64,000 nucleotides of DNA from contig NZ_CP019605.1 of assembly GCF_001997295.1 (NCBI RefSeq), forward strand, positions 2,976,001 to 3,040,000, read 5' to 3'. Shown here one piece after another: positions 26,883-35,381 of this stretch (the stretch's first letter is position 1; each line of letters opens with the position of its first letter). Origin of the DNA: Tessaracoccus flavus (GTDB lineage Bacteria > Actinomycetota > Actinomycetes > Propionibacteriales > Propionibacteriaceae). The notes beneath the pieces were generated by a model, which ran no database searches, was not told the DNA's origin, and saw only the letters and a list, made by a program, of their open reading frames with translations. The position numbers and the translations under genes are program-made.

Positions 26883-27968
26883 TCACTGCACCGCTCCTTG
26901 ACGCTCCCAGATGAAACGAAAGTCATTGAGTGCGCTGGAACCAGAAACCTCGGTATACCAGTAGACGGCGAAGAGCAATGTGACAGCGGCGCGCGTGAGT
27001 GCAGTGAGCCTTCGATTCGGAAAATCGATCAGTCTAGGCAGCACCAATGGCAGGAACGCGGTGGTGTAGATGCTGAACCGAGTTAGGTAGGCGCTCCAAG
27101 ACGCCGCGAGTACCACAGCCGCGTGAACGACCGCCATGTTCCGATAGAACCACTGTCCGTCGGCGCGAGTTCTGACGCCGGGTGACCAATAGAGGAGGAC
27201 TGGTGCTACGGCCACAGCGACACGCAGCGGGTTGATCGAGTGGGTGACGTACTCCGTCACTTCGAAGCCTTCATCAGCCCTCTCGAAGAGGCTGATCATG
27301 AAGTCGGATGAGTACAGGGCACCCAACGCTAGAGCGGCCAACAGAACCACCATGCGTCTGCTGAGTTGCTTTGTGGGTACGAGGTACAGGACCGCCATAG
27401 CTAGAGCGCTGATGTGAATTGATGATGCGACCACGACAACCAGCGCGTACGGTATCAACCGTCGATCGACGATGAACCGATGCCCTGCGAAAATCACGGC
27501 ACAGGCAAGGAACTGGCGAACGCCGTTGAACGAGCCATGCCAGGTGCCGACGAAGACGATCAGCAGCAGGCTCATCCCAACCGCGTTTGTGTGCTTCACC
27601 GTGGTCCAGAGGATAGGGATCAGGGTGAGTGAACTCGCGGCGAACATGAAGACAGCGGCATCGTCGCTGATCTGGGATGTTGCCCAAGCTAGGCCCTTGA
27701 TTCCAGGCTCATCGAACGCCTGTAGGGCGGTGATGAACTCGGCGCCGCTTTGGGAGTAGCCCTTGTAGTAACCGAAGTAGTCCGTGCCGATTCCCCACCT
27801 CAGACCAGCCACACAGACCAAGACAGCTGCAGCAGCAGTCAGGCAGATGCGCGTGCTCGTCGAGAACGAAAGCCCGTTGGCCAGCTTCGTATCTACGGCT
27901 GGGTCGAGCTGGTAGGTGAGGACCAAGAGGTAGGCAAGAAGCGCAAGAGTCACCCAGTACGGAGTCAT
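26883..27968 (-). CDS. EpsG family EPS polymerase-like membrane protein
   Basis: 361 residues, about nine or ten membrane segments. The EpsG signatures are visible: GLRWGIGTDYFGYYKGY (about 56-72) and WHGSFNGVRQFLACAVIF (about 143-160). EpsG proteins act as Wzy-type polymerases or chain-end factors. Start and stop overlap neighbours as ATGA on the upstream side; a 55-base gap separates it from the nitroreductase. Confidence 0.87.
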   Translation of the reverse strand: MTPYWVTLALLAYLLVLTYQLDPAVDTKLANGLSFSTSTRICLTAAAAVLVCVAGLRWGIGTDYFGYYKGYSQSGAEFITALQAFDEPGIKGLAWATSQISDDAAVFMFAASSLTLIPILWTTVKHTNAVGMSLLLIVFVGTWHGSFNGVRQFLACAVIFAGHRFIVDRRLIPYALVVVVASSIHISALAMAVLYLVPTKQLSRRMVVLLAALALGALYSSDFMISLFERADEGFEVTEYVTHSINPLRVAVAVAPVLLYWSPGVRTRADGQWFYRNMAVVHAAVVLAASWSAYLTRFSIYTTAFLPLVLPRLIDFPNRRLTALTRAAVTLLFAVYWYTEVSGSSALNDFRFIWERQGAVQ

Positions 27969-28819
27969 CGCGACTCCCTATTCGGCCGATCGTGCCGCGA
28001 CGCACGGGACTGTGTCCACGCTCGGTGGAGATCGAATACCCGGTAAGGGACAAATATCTTCATGAGGTTCGCGAGTTCGCGGATGTAGGCGCTGGGTGGA
28101 TATCCAAGCATCCAAGCGCCCTTGAACGACGTCGCGAAGCTGCCAAGCCGTCCCCAGGGACGTCGTCGGCGAATCGCGGCCGCATCCTCCCGGACTCGAT
28201 ACAAGGGCTCACTCAGATTCCTCCCCCTGAGCCCTGCGGCGAAGAACTTGTACCAAAGGTCCAGGTCTTCGCAGCGCTCGGTGCGCCAAGACACGGTGTA
28301 GTTGCCTACTGCATCGAACACGGCGCGCCGCGCCAGGACCGTTGCGTGGAAGAAGGGAGCGCCTGAGGCCCTGGCGAGAACCCACCTGTCGGGGGCCTCC
28401 GCAGCTGGTTGGACAACCTCTCCCAACCCCCCGCCGTTGAACCGACGCATTGCGGTGCCAACAAGGTCGACATCAGCGTGGTCATCCAGGTAAGCCAGCT
28501 GCTTCTCAAGGCGGTCGGGCTCAGAGAGGTCGTCCCCATCCATGCGGGCTATGAACTCGCCCCGGGCGGCGTCGAGGCATCTGTTCAGTGAATAGGCCAA
28601 CTTCCGGTTCACCGGATTGGTAAGGACAGTCACCCGCTCCGCCCCCAGCGTGCTGCGGAAGCTTGCCAGGATCTCTGCTGTCTCGTCGCTGGACCCATCG
28701 TCACAGATCACGAACTCCCAGTCGGTGAAGGTCTGTGCCGCGATCGATGCTAGCGCTGCCTCAAGGGTCGTTTGAGCGTTGAGAACAGCCATGATGATGG
28801 ATACTCGGGGAGTCGTCAT
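27965..28819 (-). CDS. GT2 family glycosyltransferase
   Basis: 284 residues from ATG 28819, nine bases after GGAGGG. GT-A marks: VSIIMAVLNAQTTL, CDDGSSDETAEI, ARMDGDDLSEPDRL (DxD at about 93), and RTERCEDLDLWYKF (about 185), the ED/W motif of GT2 EPS enzymes. The C-terminal 60 residues have a hydrophobic stretch that could sit on the membrane. Confidence 0.88.
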   Translation of the reverse strand: MTTPRVSIIMAVLNAQTTLEAALASIAAQTFTDWEFVICDDGSSDETAEILASFRSTLGAERVTVLTNPVNRKLAYSLNRCLDAARGEFIARMDGDDLSEPDRLEKQLAYLDDHADVDLVGTAMRRFNGGGLGEVVQPAAEAPDRWVLARASGAPFFHATVLARRAVFDAVGNYTVSWRTERCEDLDLWYKFFAAGLRGRNLSEPLYRVREDAAAIRRRRPWGRLGSFATSFKGAWMLGYPPSAYIRELANLMKIFVPYRVFDLHRAWTQSRASRHDRPNRESR

Positions 28820-28871
28820 GCGCAAGTTCCCTCCAGCGCAGGGGCGGAGGTTGCCCCCTCAACGGTGCACA

Positions 28872-29993
28872 TCAGGCCGTCCTCCGTTGTCTTCCGAAGA
28901 GGTCGCCTAGGCGCCGCGAACCGGGGGTGCGGCTCCGGTGGTCGATGATGGCCTGCGCACCAGCCAGCATGGTTGAGACAACCAGCGCATTGCCCGCCTT
29001 GGCTGCTCCAAAGAACACGCGCCACGAAATCGGGAACCAACGCAAGTCCAGTTCCGCAACGGCGGCACGATACTCATCGTCGAGTAGCAGGTTTCGAACC
29101 GCTTGAACTGTGCGCACCGGGCCCTTGCGAGAGCGCAGTGCGTTAAGGCCAAGTCCGATGATGCTCAGCGAAATCCGGTTTGCCAATGCCTGGGTGAAGG
29201 ATGGGCCAAGCTGGTGGTCGGAGATGAAATCCCGCATCCGCCGGTGCAACTCACGCCATTGTCCAGGCAGGCCGGGCTTATAGCTTTGGGTCAGCGACGT
29301 CACGTTGTCGCGACGATAGTGATAGAGGTGGCTGTCTAGGTAGTAGGCGCTTGAGGCCCGCGAAAGAACCTGCAGGTTGAACAGGGCGTCTTCGGCTGTC
29401 CCGATCACACTAAGGTCGGTGAACCGTGCGTCAACGCTAGTGATCAGTTGCCGACGATACAGTTTTCCCCACACAGTGACGAGGGCGTCTGCGCTGTCGG
29501 GGTGCGCTAACTCCTCGTCAAGCAGGCCAGCTATTCGTCGACACACCAACTCCCTGGTGTCTTCTTTGCTGAAGCGACCCGGAGTGAAATTGAAGAAGTC
29601 CCGCTCAAGCGAGAGCCCGGCATACTCTCGGACGTAGGGCCAAAGAACCACATCAACGCGATGGAGTTCAGCGGCTGATACGGCGGATGCCAGGGTCTCC
29701 TCGCCAAACCAGTCGTCCGAATCGAGAAAAGCAACGAACTCACCCCGCGCATGGTCCAATCCCGTGTTCCGGGCAGCTGAGACCCCCGAGTTTGACTGAT
29801 GGAACACCTTCACCCGTGAGTCGCGTAGGGCGAACGCATCGCACATGACCGGCGACTCGTCCGTTGACCCGTCGTCGATGAGGAGCAACTCGAAGTCAGG
29901 GAACGACTGGCGTAGAACGCTGCCAACAGACTGTTCAAGATACTTGGCCGTGTTGTACACGGGCACGATCACACTCACCGCAGGACTTGTCAC
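28872..29993 (-). CDS. GT2 family glycosyltransferase
   Basis: 373 residues. VSVIVPVYNTAKYL, DDGSTDESP, FLDSDDWFGEE and GTAEDALFNLQ (about 210, catalytic ED). GTG start overlaps the previous stop. It is clearly paralogous, over its whole length to NALRS, with the broken gene at 37274-38494, which reveals that the stop codon there replaces a Trp (WPYVREY here). Confidence 0.9.
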   Translation of the reverse strand: MTSPAVSVIVPVYNTAKYLEQSVGSVLRQSFPDFELLLIDDGSTDESPVMCDAFALRDSRVKVFHQSNSGVSAARNTGLDHARGEFVAFLDSDDWFGEETLASAVSAAELHRVDVVLWPYVREYAGLSLERDFFNFTPGRFSKEDTRELVCRRIAGLLDEELAHPDSADALVTVWGKLYRRQLITSVDARFTDLSVIGTAEDALFNLQVLSRASSAYYLDSHLYHYRRDNVTSLTQSYKPGLPGQWRELHRRMRDFISDHQLGPSFTQALANRISLSIIGLGLNALRSRKGPVRTVQAVRNLLLDDEYRAAVAELDLRWFPISWRVFFGAAKAGNALVVSTMLAGAQAIIDHRSRTPGSRRLGDLFGRQRRTA

Positions 29994-31093
29994 GCCGCCT
30001 CCATGATGGCAGCGACATAGCTGTCCACGACGGCGTCTCTACCGAACTCGAGTTCCATCTTCTGGCGGGCGGCCAGTCCCATCTGGCGCCGCTGTTCCGT
30101 GGGTAGACCCGTGAATCGCTCCACGCACTCCGCCAGAGCCGGAGCGTCCTTGGCCGGGAACAGGAAGCCGCTAACCTCACTGTCGACTGCCTCGCGGCAT
30201 CCTGGGATGTCGGACACCAGACAGGGACGGCCAGCTGCGCTTGCCTCGAGGATTACGTTGGCCATGCCTTCGTGATGTGAAGGATGGATAAGGCAGTCTG
30301 CTTGTGCAAGCAGTCCTCGCACCTGCTCCTGCGAAACCCCACCATGAACGATGACGGGGTAGTCTGCGGCAACTTCCAGGAGCCGCTGTCGATAGGACTC
30401 ATCCTCATACCAGCCCACGATGTGGAACTCCACGTCATCGCGGTGCGCGCAGACTTGCTTGATTGCCTCAAACAGTTGGTCATAACCCTTGTCGCGCCGG
30501 ACGCGCGCGACGGCGATGAATCTCGTCACGTCCTGCTTCTCGGGGTAGGGCACCAGCGGGTTCTCCGCAAGATTGACGCCTGCCCCTGAAACAACCGTCG
30601 AGTTCCCTTCCGCAACGACGTGCCTGTCGAGGAAGAGCTGCCTATTGCTCGAGTTCTCGAACATGACTCTTGAGGCTCCGCGGAGCGCCAAGCGGTAGAG
30701 AAGGGTCATGCCGGTGCGCAAGAAGCCCGGCTGCTGGAATGTCGCTCCGAGTCCCGTTACAGCGCTCACGAGTGGCACGCGACAGATCTGACTCGCGATC
30801 CCGCCGTAGATGTTGGGCTTCGCAGTGAAGGTCACCAGCACGTCAGGCCTGGCTGACCGAACAATCTTCATGAAGCGCACCAGCGTGCCCAACTCTTCGA
30901 TTGGGTTCGTGCCGAAGCGGCTGAGTGGTAGCTGGGTGACAGAGCACCCGATCTCCGCGAATGCTTGGTTCCTGTCGTCAACGGGCAGAACCAGTTCCAC
31001 CGCATGCCCGTCTGAGACCAGGCGCCGCAGCAATTCGCGCCTGAAGTGAAAGACACTGGTGTAGTCGTTCGCGAAGACGAGCACCCTAGCCAT
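29990..31093 (-). CDS. GT4 family glycosyltransferase
   Basis: 367 residues. Starts MARVLVFANDYTSVFHFRRE; the VTFTAKPNIYGG and VTGLGATF stretches (about 87-120) mark the subgroup that includes CapM/PglA-type transferases adding the second sugar to lipid carriers. Donor domain: AVARVRRDKGYDQL and HPSHHEGMANVILEASAAGR (E-x7-E). Overlaps the transketolase gene by eight bases. Confidence 0.9.
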   Translation of the reverse strand: MARVLVFANDYTSVFHFRRELLRRLVSDGHAVELVLPVDDRNQAFAEIGCSVTQLPLSRFGTNPIEELGTLVRFMKIVRSARPDVLVTFTAKPNIYGGIASQICRVPLVSAVTGLGATFQQPGFLRTGMTLLYRLALRGASRVMFENSSNRQLFLDRHVVAEGNSTVVSGAGVNLAENPLVPYPEKQDVTRFIAVARVRRDKGYDQLFEAIKQVCAHRDDVEFHIVGWYEDESYRQRLLEVAADYPVIVHGGVSQEQVRGLLAQADCLIHPSHHEGMANVILEASAAGRPCLVSDIPGCREAVDSEVSGFLFPAKDAPALAECVERFTGLPTEQRRQMGLAARQKMELEFGRDAVVDSYVAAIMEAA

Positions 31094-32009
31094 TCAGTAC
31101 CTGACGCACCCGCTCGGTGATTGCCCTCGCGCTCATCCCGTAGGCATCTCGCAGATACTTCTGGGTGCCAACGATGCTGGAGTAGCGGTCGTCCAGGCCG
31201 ACGCGTGCCAGGCGCGCGCGGGGGCTGGGCAACTCGGCGAGCACCTCCGCGACCGATCCGCCTAGGCCACCGACCACGTTGTGTTCCTCGACGGTCACGA
31301 GGGTGTCGAACCGTTGGGCGAGGTTGACGATGGCCTCAACATCGATTGGCTTCACCGTCGGGAACGACACCACCGCCACCTGATGGCCATCGGCGGCGAG
31401 CGTGTCCCTGGCCTCGATCACCTCGTCGCCGATGGCACCCGTGAACAGCAAGGCGACGCCTTCGCCGTCGGAGACGGGCAGGGCCTTTCCGATCTCGAAC
31501 TCCTCGGCTGGGGTGCCCAGATTGGGCTCACCGCCCCGCCCGAGCCGCAGGTAGCAGGTGCCCGGCTGGGCGTAGATGGCCTCCGTCGCGAGCTGGGCCT
31601 GGGCCGCGTCCGACGGGGCCATGACGGTGACGTTCGGGAGTGCCCGCATGATCGCCAGATCCTCAGTGGCGTGGTGGCTCATGCCCAGCGAGCCGTAGGT
31701 GAATCCGCCCCCCACGCAGACGATCTTCACGTTGGCCTCGTGGTAGGCGCAATCGTTGCGGATCTGCTCGATCGCACGCAGCGTCGGAAAGTTGCCGATC
31801 GAGTAGGTGAACACCGTCCTGCCCTCCAGCGCCATGCCTGCGGCGAAACTGGTCATGTTCTGCTCGGCGATCCCGGCGTTGGTGAACTGATCCGGGAAGC
31901 GCTCCCAGAACGGCTTGAGCACCCCGAACCCGAGGTCGCCCGTCACGAGATGGACGTTGGGATCCTTCTCCGCCAAGCCCATCAGCGTTGAGACGAAGCG
32001 ATCCCTCAT
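31086..32009 (-). CDS. Transketolase C-terminal subunit (pyrimidine-binding + C domain)
   Basis: 307 residues. TPP pyrimidine-binding domain with the catalytic Glu in AGIAEQNMTSFAAG (about 45), GMSHHATEDLA (about 110), and a transketolase C-terminal domain with TVEEHNVVGGLGG (about 240). Together with the next gene it forms a split transketolase or DXPS-like enzyme. Embedded in an EPS operon, it most likely builds or shortens a sugar precursor by ketol transfer; see findings. Confidence 0.9.
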   Translation of the reverse strand: MRDRFVSTLMGLAEKDPNVHLVTGDLGFGVLKPFWERFPDQFTNAGIAEQNMTSFAAGMALEGRTVFTYSIGNFPTLRAIEQIRNDCAYHEANVKIVCVGGGFTYGSLGMSHHATEDLAIMRALPNVTVMAPSDAAQAQLATEAIYAQPGTCYLRLGRGGEPNLGTPAEEFEIGKALPVSDGEGVALLFTGAIGDEVIEARDTLAADGHQVAVVSFPTVKPIDVEAIVNLAQRFDTLVTVEEHNVVGGLGGSVAEVLAELPSPRARLARVGLDDRYSSIVGTQKYLRDAYGMSARAITERVRQVLNG

Positions 32010-32851
32010 CGCGCGGACGCCTTGACGCTCTCGCCGTTCAGCGGCCGCTGGGCATTCAACTCCGCCACCGCGCCGTCGTACTCCTCGCCCTCATGCGGGA
32101 AGCGGTAGTGCCAGAGGATGTTCTGCTCCATGAAGGAGATCCCCTTGCCCTTGATGGTCTCGGCGATGATGACGGTAGGTTTGTCGGAGCCGCGGCAGCC
32201 CTCGAGCGCCGCAGTCAGCGCCTCATGGTTGTGCCCGTCCAGTTCGATGGTGTTCCAGCCGAAGGCGCGCCACTTGTCGCCGAACGGGTGCAGCGCGATG
32301 GTGTCCTCGCAGAAGTCCAGGCTCTGCATGCGGTTGTGGTCGATGATCGCAACGAGATTGCCCAGCCCATAGTGATTAGCCACCATGGCCGCCTCCCATA
32401 CGGAGCCCTCGTCGCACTCCCCGTCGCCGAGGATCACGAATACTCGGTGCGCCTTCCCGTCCTTCTTGGCGGCGTATGCCATGCCGGCCCCCACGGAAAG
32501 GCCGTGACCGAGCGAACCGGTTGAGAGGTCCACCCCGGGCACCCCCTTATGGGAGACGTGGCCGGAGAGTCGGCTGCCGTCGGAGTAGTGGGTGCGCAGT
32601 TCCTCCACGTCGAAGAAGCCCCGCTCCGCGAGCGCCGCGTAGATGGATGCCCCGGCATGGCCCTTGCTGAGGATGACGCGGTCGCGATCTTCCCATTCAG
32701 GGTCTTCTGGCCGAACGTTGGCGATCCCGGCGTAGAGCACGGCCACGATGTCGGCTACGGACAGGATCGAACCGATGTGCGAGCCGCCGGACAGATGGGT
32801 CATTTCAACGCCGTGACGTCGGATGCGCCAGGCCAGTTCCAGACTGTTCAC
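32006..32851 (-). CDS. Transketolase N-terminal subunit (TPP diphosphate-binding)
   Basis: 281 residues. MTHLSGGSHIGSILS at the start, ILSKGHAG, and the TPP motif GDGECDEGSVWEA followed by AIIDHNRMQ (about 138-175) are intact. It pairs with the C-terminal subunit gene (GATG-type overlap). GTG start overlaps the aldo-keto reductase stop. Split transketolases of this size occur both in primary metabolism of archaea and in secondary or EPS clusters. Confidence 0.9.
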   Translation of the reverse strand: MNSLELAWRIRRHGVEMTHLSGGSHIGSILSVADIVAVLYAGIANVRPEDPEWEDRDRVILSKGHAGASIYAALAERGFFDVEELRTHYSDGSRLSGHVSHKGVPGVDLSTGSLGHGLSVGAGMAYAAKKDGKAHRVFVILGDGECDEGSVWEAAMVANHYGLGNLVAIIDHNRMQSLDFCEDTIALHPFGDKWRAFGWNTIELDGHNHEALTAALEGCRGSDKPTVIIAETIKGKGISFMEQNILWHYRFPHEGEEYDGAVAELNAQRPLNGESVKASAR

Positions 32852-33801
32852 ACCAGGGCTCCTTCGTAGTCGGAGACCGCATCAAGGTCTGCACGGGCGC
32901 CAAGGGGAAGGCTCCAACTCAGGGCCTCGAGGTTGGCCTTGAGTTGCTGCACGTTCTTGATGCCCACAATCGCGACGCTCCCGGGGAGCGAATCGAGGAT
33001 CCACCGGATGGCAACGGAGGGCACGCTCTTGCCGAAGTCGCGGGAGAGCTGCCGGAGAACCTCCACGATCCGCAGGTTGCGCTGCAGCCTCTCACCGTGG
33101 AAGTTGACGTAGATGGGCCTGCTGCGTCGGTCATCTGGGCCGAAGGTGCTGTTGGCGCCGTACTTGCCGCTGAGGATTCCCTGACCGAGGCTTCCCCAAG
33201 TGAGTGGCGAGAGGCCGAAATCGCTCGCGAGCAACTGGATGTCGGGCTCGTTCGAACGGCTGGCGAGGCTGAACTCGTCCTGGAAGCTGACGAACCTGCC
33301 CCGGTGGGGAGCCAGCTCAGACGCATGGGAACTGCCGACGTTGGACAGGCCGATGTGGCGGACCTTGCCTTGCTGCTGCAGGTCCACCAGCGCGGCGACG
33401 ACGTCATCGAGCGGTGTCACGCCGTCGCGGTAGTGAATCTGGTACAGGTCGACGTAGTCGGTTTGGAGCCGGCGCAGGCTTGCTTCTAGCGCCTTCGTGA
33501 TCCACGCTGGGCTGTTGTCGTAGAACGTGCGCCCACCCTCAACCCGGACGCCGAACTTGGTGGCGATAACCGCCCTGTCGCGTCGCCCCTTCAGCGCCTT
33601 GCCCAGGGTTCGTTCTCCCTCGCCAAGCCCGTAGGTGTCTGCCGTGTCGAAGAAGTTGAGCCCGTGGGCGAGCGCTGCCTGGATGGCGTTGCCGACATCG
33701 TCTCGCGACACCGCTCCCCAGCCGTGCCCGCCCATGGGGCAGCCGCCGAATGCAAGGCGGGACACCTGCAGGCCGCTCCGGCCGAGTTCAGTGATCTCCA
33801 T
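32848..33801 (-). CDS. Aldo/keto reductase of the EPS operon
   Basis: 317 residues from ATG 33801, which follows AGGAGGAGGG; the open frame runs 53 codons further up but without similarity. AKR tetrad visible: Asp and Tyr in DTADTYGLGE (about 47-53), Lys in IATKFG (about 75) and His in YQIHYRDG (about 113). C-terminal VGIKNVQQLKANLEA fits NADPH binding. Likely reduces a keto-sugar in the same pathway as the transketolase. Confidence 0.9.
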   Translation of the reverse strand: MEITELGRSGLQVSRLAFGGCPMGGHGWGAVSRDDVGNAIQAALAHGLNFFDTADTYGLGEGERTLGKALKGRRDRAVIATKFGVRVEGGRTFYDNSPAWITKALEASLRRLQTDYVDLYQIHYRDGVTPLDDVVAALVDLQQQGKVRHIGLSNVGSSHASELAPHRGRFVSFQDEFSLASRSNEPDIQLLASDFGLSPLTWGSLGQGILSGKYGANSTFGPDDRRSRPIYVNFHGERLQRNLRIVEVLRQLSRDFGKSVPSVAIRWILDSLPGSVAIVGIKNVQQLKANLEALSWSLPLGARADLDAVSDYEGALV

Positions 33802-34531
33802 GAGACCCTCCTCCTGGGAAGACGTGACGCATAACGCCCTGGACAGCCCGGAGCACGGTGTGCACGAACAGTCGGAGATCGGTGACGGGGGACAAGCGGG
33901 CGACGTACTTGATCCGCAACTGGTTCTTTCGGGGGAGCACCTCACGCTCATAGACGGCATCGGCGTCCCCGGAGCCGACTACCGAAGCGAGATTCATGAA
34001 CTCGAGGGAACTGAAGTCCGTGATGCCCGGACGAACCTCGAGGATGTATTCCTCCAGGCCTGAGTACTGGCTCGTGTACTGGAGGAGTTCCGGCCGTGGG
34101 CCGATGAAGCTCATCTCGCCACGGAGGATGTTGAACAACTGCGGGAACTCGTCAAGCTTCGTCTTGCGCAACACAGCACCGACTCGGGTGATGCGGGCAT
34201 CCCCCAAGGCGGTGGTGCCGCCACCAACCTGATCAGCGTTCCTGACCATGGTGCGGAACTTGAGAATGCGAAAGGGCTTGCCGTGCAGCCCGCCTCGCTC
34301 GCCCTGGTAGAGCACTGGGGAGCCGGAGGTGAGGAACACCGCTGCGGCAATAGCCAGCAGCACCGGAGCGAGGATGATGATCATCGGCACCACGAGGACT
34401 AGGTCGATGAACCGCTTGCCGAACCGGTTGTACACGCCCGAGACCCGCCGCTGGAGGCGGCGTGCTGTCACGGCGGAGTTGGCCGTGCCGGGCGCTGAGT
34501 TGCCGTCTTGTGGCGTGGCACTGGCGCTCAT
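33788..34531 (-). CDS. Phosphoglycosyl transferase (initiating sugar transferase)
   Basis: 247 residues from ATG 34531 (GTG 34534 also possible). One hydrophobic segment at about 44-68, then ILKFRTM, KTKLDEFPQLFNILRGEMSF and IGPRPELL, the monotopic PGT core. Unlike the gene at 7372 the ending is RPGITDFSSLEFMN, typical of a subgroup in Gram-positive capsule loci. First gene of a twelve-gene operon whose promoter and leader hairpin lie at 34566-34667. Confidence 0.92.
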   Translation of the reverse strand: MSASATPQDGNSAPGTANSAVTARRLQRRVSGVYNRFGKRFIDLVLVVPMIIILAPVLLAIAAAVFLTSGSPVLYQGERGGLHGKPFRILKFRTMVRNADQVGGGTTALGDARITRVGAVLRKTKLDEFPQLFNILRGEMSFIGPRPELLQYTSQYSGLEEYILEVRPGITDFSSLEFMNLASVVGSGDADAVYEREVLPRKNQLRIKYVARLSPVTDLRLFVHTVLRAVQGVMRHVFPGGGSHGDH

Positions 34532-34565
34532 CACGCCACCTGCCGCGTCGCTCTATGGGCCAGCC

Positions 34566-34599
34566 AAAAACGCCTCTGAGCTACTATGCCCAGAGGCGT
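34566..34599 (-). terminator. Intrinsic terminator/attenuator in the EPS operon leader
   Basis: On the minus strand: ACGCCTCTG, a 12-base loop, CAGAGGCGT, with the last T opening a run of five T. The 9-bp stem is perfect. It lies after the likely promoter at 34638 and 35 bases before the first EPS start codon, so it could cut transcription short unless relieved. It would also stop read-through from the GyrI-like gene. Confidence 0.72.
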
Positions 34600-34637
34600 A
34601 CGGATTGAGTTTTCCCCCCGGACGGTCACGATACGGA

Positions 34638-34667
34638 ATTATATCGGTTGGCCTATGGACCAACCAA
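34638..34667 (-). promoter_or_regulatory. EPS operon promoter with a 20-bp imperfect palindrome between -35 and -10
   Basis: Minus strand: TTGGTT (34667-34662), 18 bases, TATAAT (34643-34638), a consensus -10. GGTTGGTCCATAGGCCAACC (34665-34646) fills the spacer and overlaps the -35 box; its outer six bases on each side are exact inverted repeats. This is a textbook repressor-site position. The expected start of transcription is near 34631, giving a leader of about 100 bases that contains the hairpin at 34566-34599. Confidence 0.6.
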
Positions 34668-34759
34668 AGCGCCCCGGTGTTGGGTCCACTGGGTGGGCAT
34701 CTTTGCAGATGCGGATGCACCCCCGCTGGGCGAGCCGCATGGGCGGAGCGGGCCGGACT

Positions 34760-34771
34760 TACGATCGGCAG
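34760..34771 (+). promoter_or_regulatory. Leaderless -10 box of the deaminase-like gene
   Basis: TACGAT (34760-34765) plus six bases, then the ATG at 34772; no SD sequence is present. Confidence 0.45.
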
Positions 34772-35146
34772 ATGAGCCTACCCAGCTTCGACGACCTCGC
34801 CCTCGACACCGCGCGACTCTGGGCCTCCCGCAGCGCCGACCCAAAGGTCCAGGTGGGCGCGTGTCTCTTGGACCGGTGGAACCGGGTGGTGGGCGTCGGC
34901 TACAACGGCCGCGCCGCCGGGGAGCCCAACGAGCGCGAAAGCCTCGACCAGGGACACAGCGGCTTCATCCACGCGGAGGTCAACGCGCTGCTCGCGGCCA
35001 ACTGGAACGGCGAGGGGCACACGCTGTTCGTCACCCACGAGCGGAGCTACACCGAGACGGCGCGCGCCGACGCTGGCCTCCCGTCGGGGGCTCAGATCCT
35101 CCGCGACGCTGGGCTCACGGTCGAGCTCGGGCTCGCCGCTGGTTAG
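34772..35146 (+). CDS. dCMP/cytidine deaminase-like protein lacking PCxxC
   Basis: 124 residues. KVQVGACLLD and VVGVGYNGRA match the start of dCMP deaminase-like proteins, and the HAE motif (67-69: zinc His plus catalytic Glu) is present in FIHAEVNALLAA. The second zinc motif, VTHxPCxxC in the family, reads FVTHERSYTET, so both cysteines are missing and there is only one Cys elsewhere (31). It is probably not an ordinary zinc deaminase. ATG 34772 is the start that fits the family and the leaderless box; the frame is open upstream. Confidence 0.75.
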   Translation: MSLPSFDDLALDTARLWASRSADPKVQVGACLLDRWNRVVGVGYNGRAAGEPNERESLDQGHSGFIHAEVNALLAANWNGEGHTLFVTHERSYTETARADAGLPSGAQILRDAGLTVELGLAAG

Positions 35147-35177
35147 CGCCACCCCACTCGGTATCACCCTGTGCTAG

Positions 35178-35369
35178 CTTGCGGTCACGTGCACCCTGGC
35201 CGGCGACGTCAGCCCGACTGAGTTGCGGCCTAAGGCCCAGGCGGTGGAGCAGGCGATCGCCCACCTCACCTTCGGGCCCTACTCGAAGTCGGGCCTGATC
35301 GAGCAGCTCGACTTCGAGGGCCTCACGCCCGAGCAGGCGGAGCACGGGGCCACCGCGGCCGGGCTCTGA
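35178..35369 (+). pseudogene. Remnant of an Ltp-type host-cell-surface lipoprotein domain
   Basis: An open frame reads AQAVEQAIAHLTFGPYSKSG and then LIEQLDFEGLTPEQAEHGA to a TGA at 35367. This is the helical Ltp repeat (S..GL..QL..EGF/L..EQA.YG) common in actinobacterial prophage and surface lipoproteins. There is no plausible start codon ahead of it; LAVTC near 35180 faintly resembles a lipobox. It is therefore called a fragment, though a short TTG-started peptide is possible. Confidence 0.5.
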
Positions 35370-35381
35370 GCCGACGCCGTC

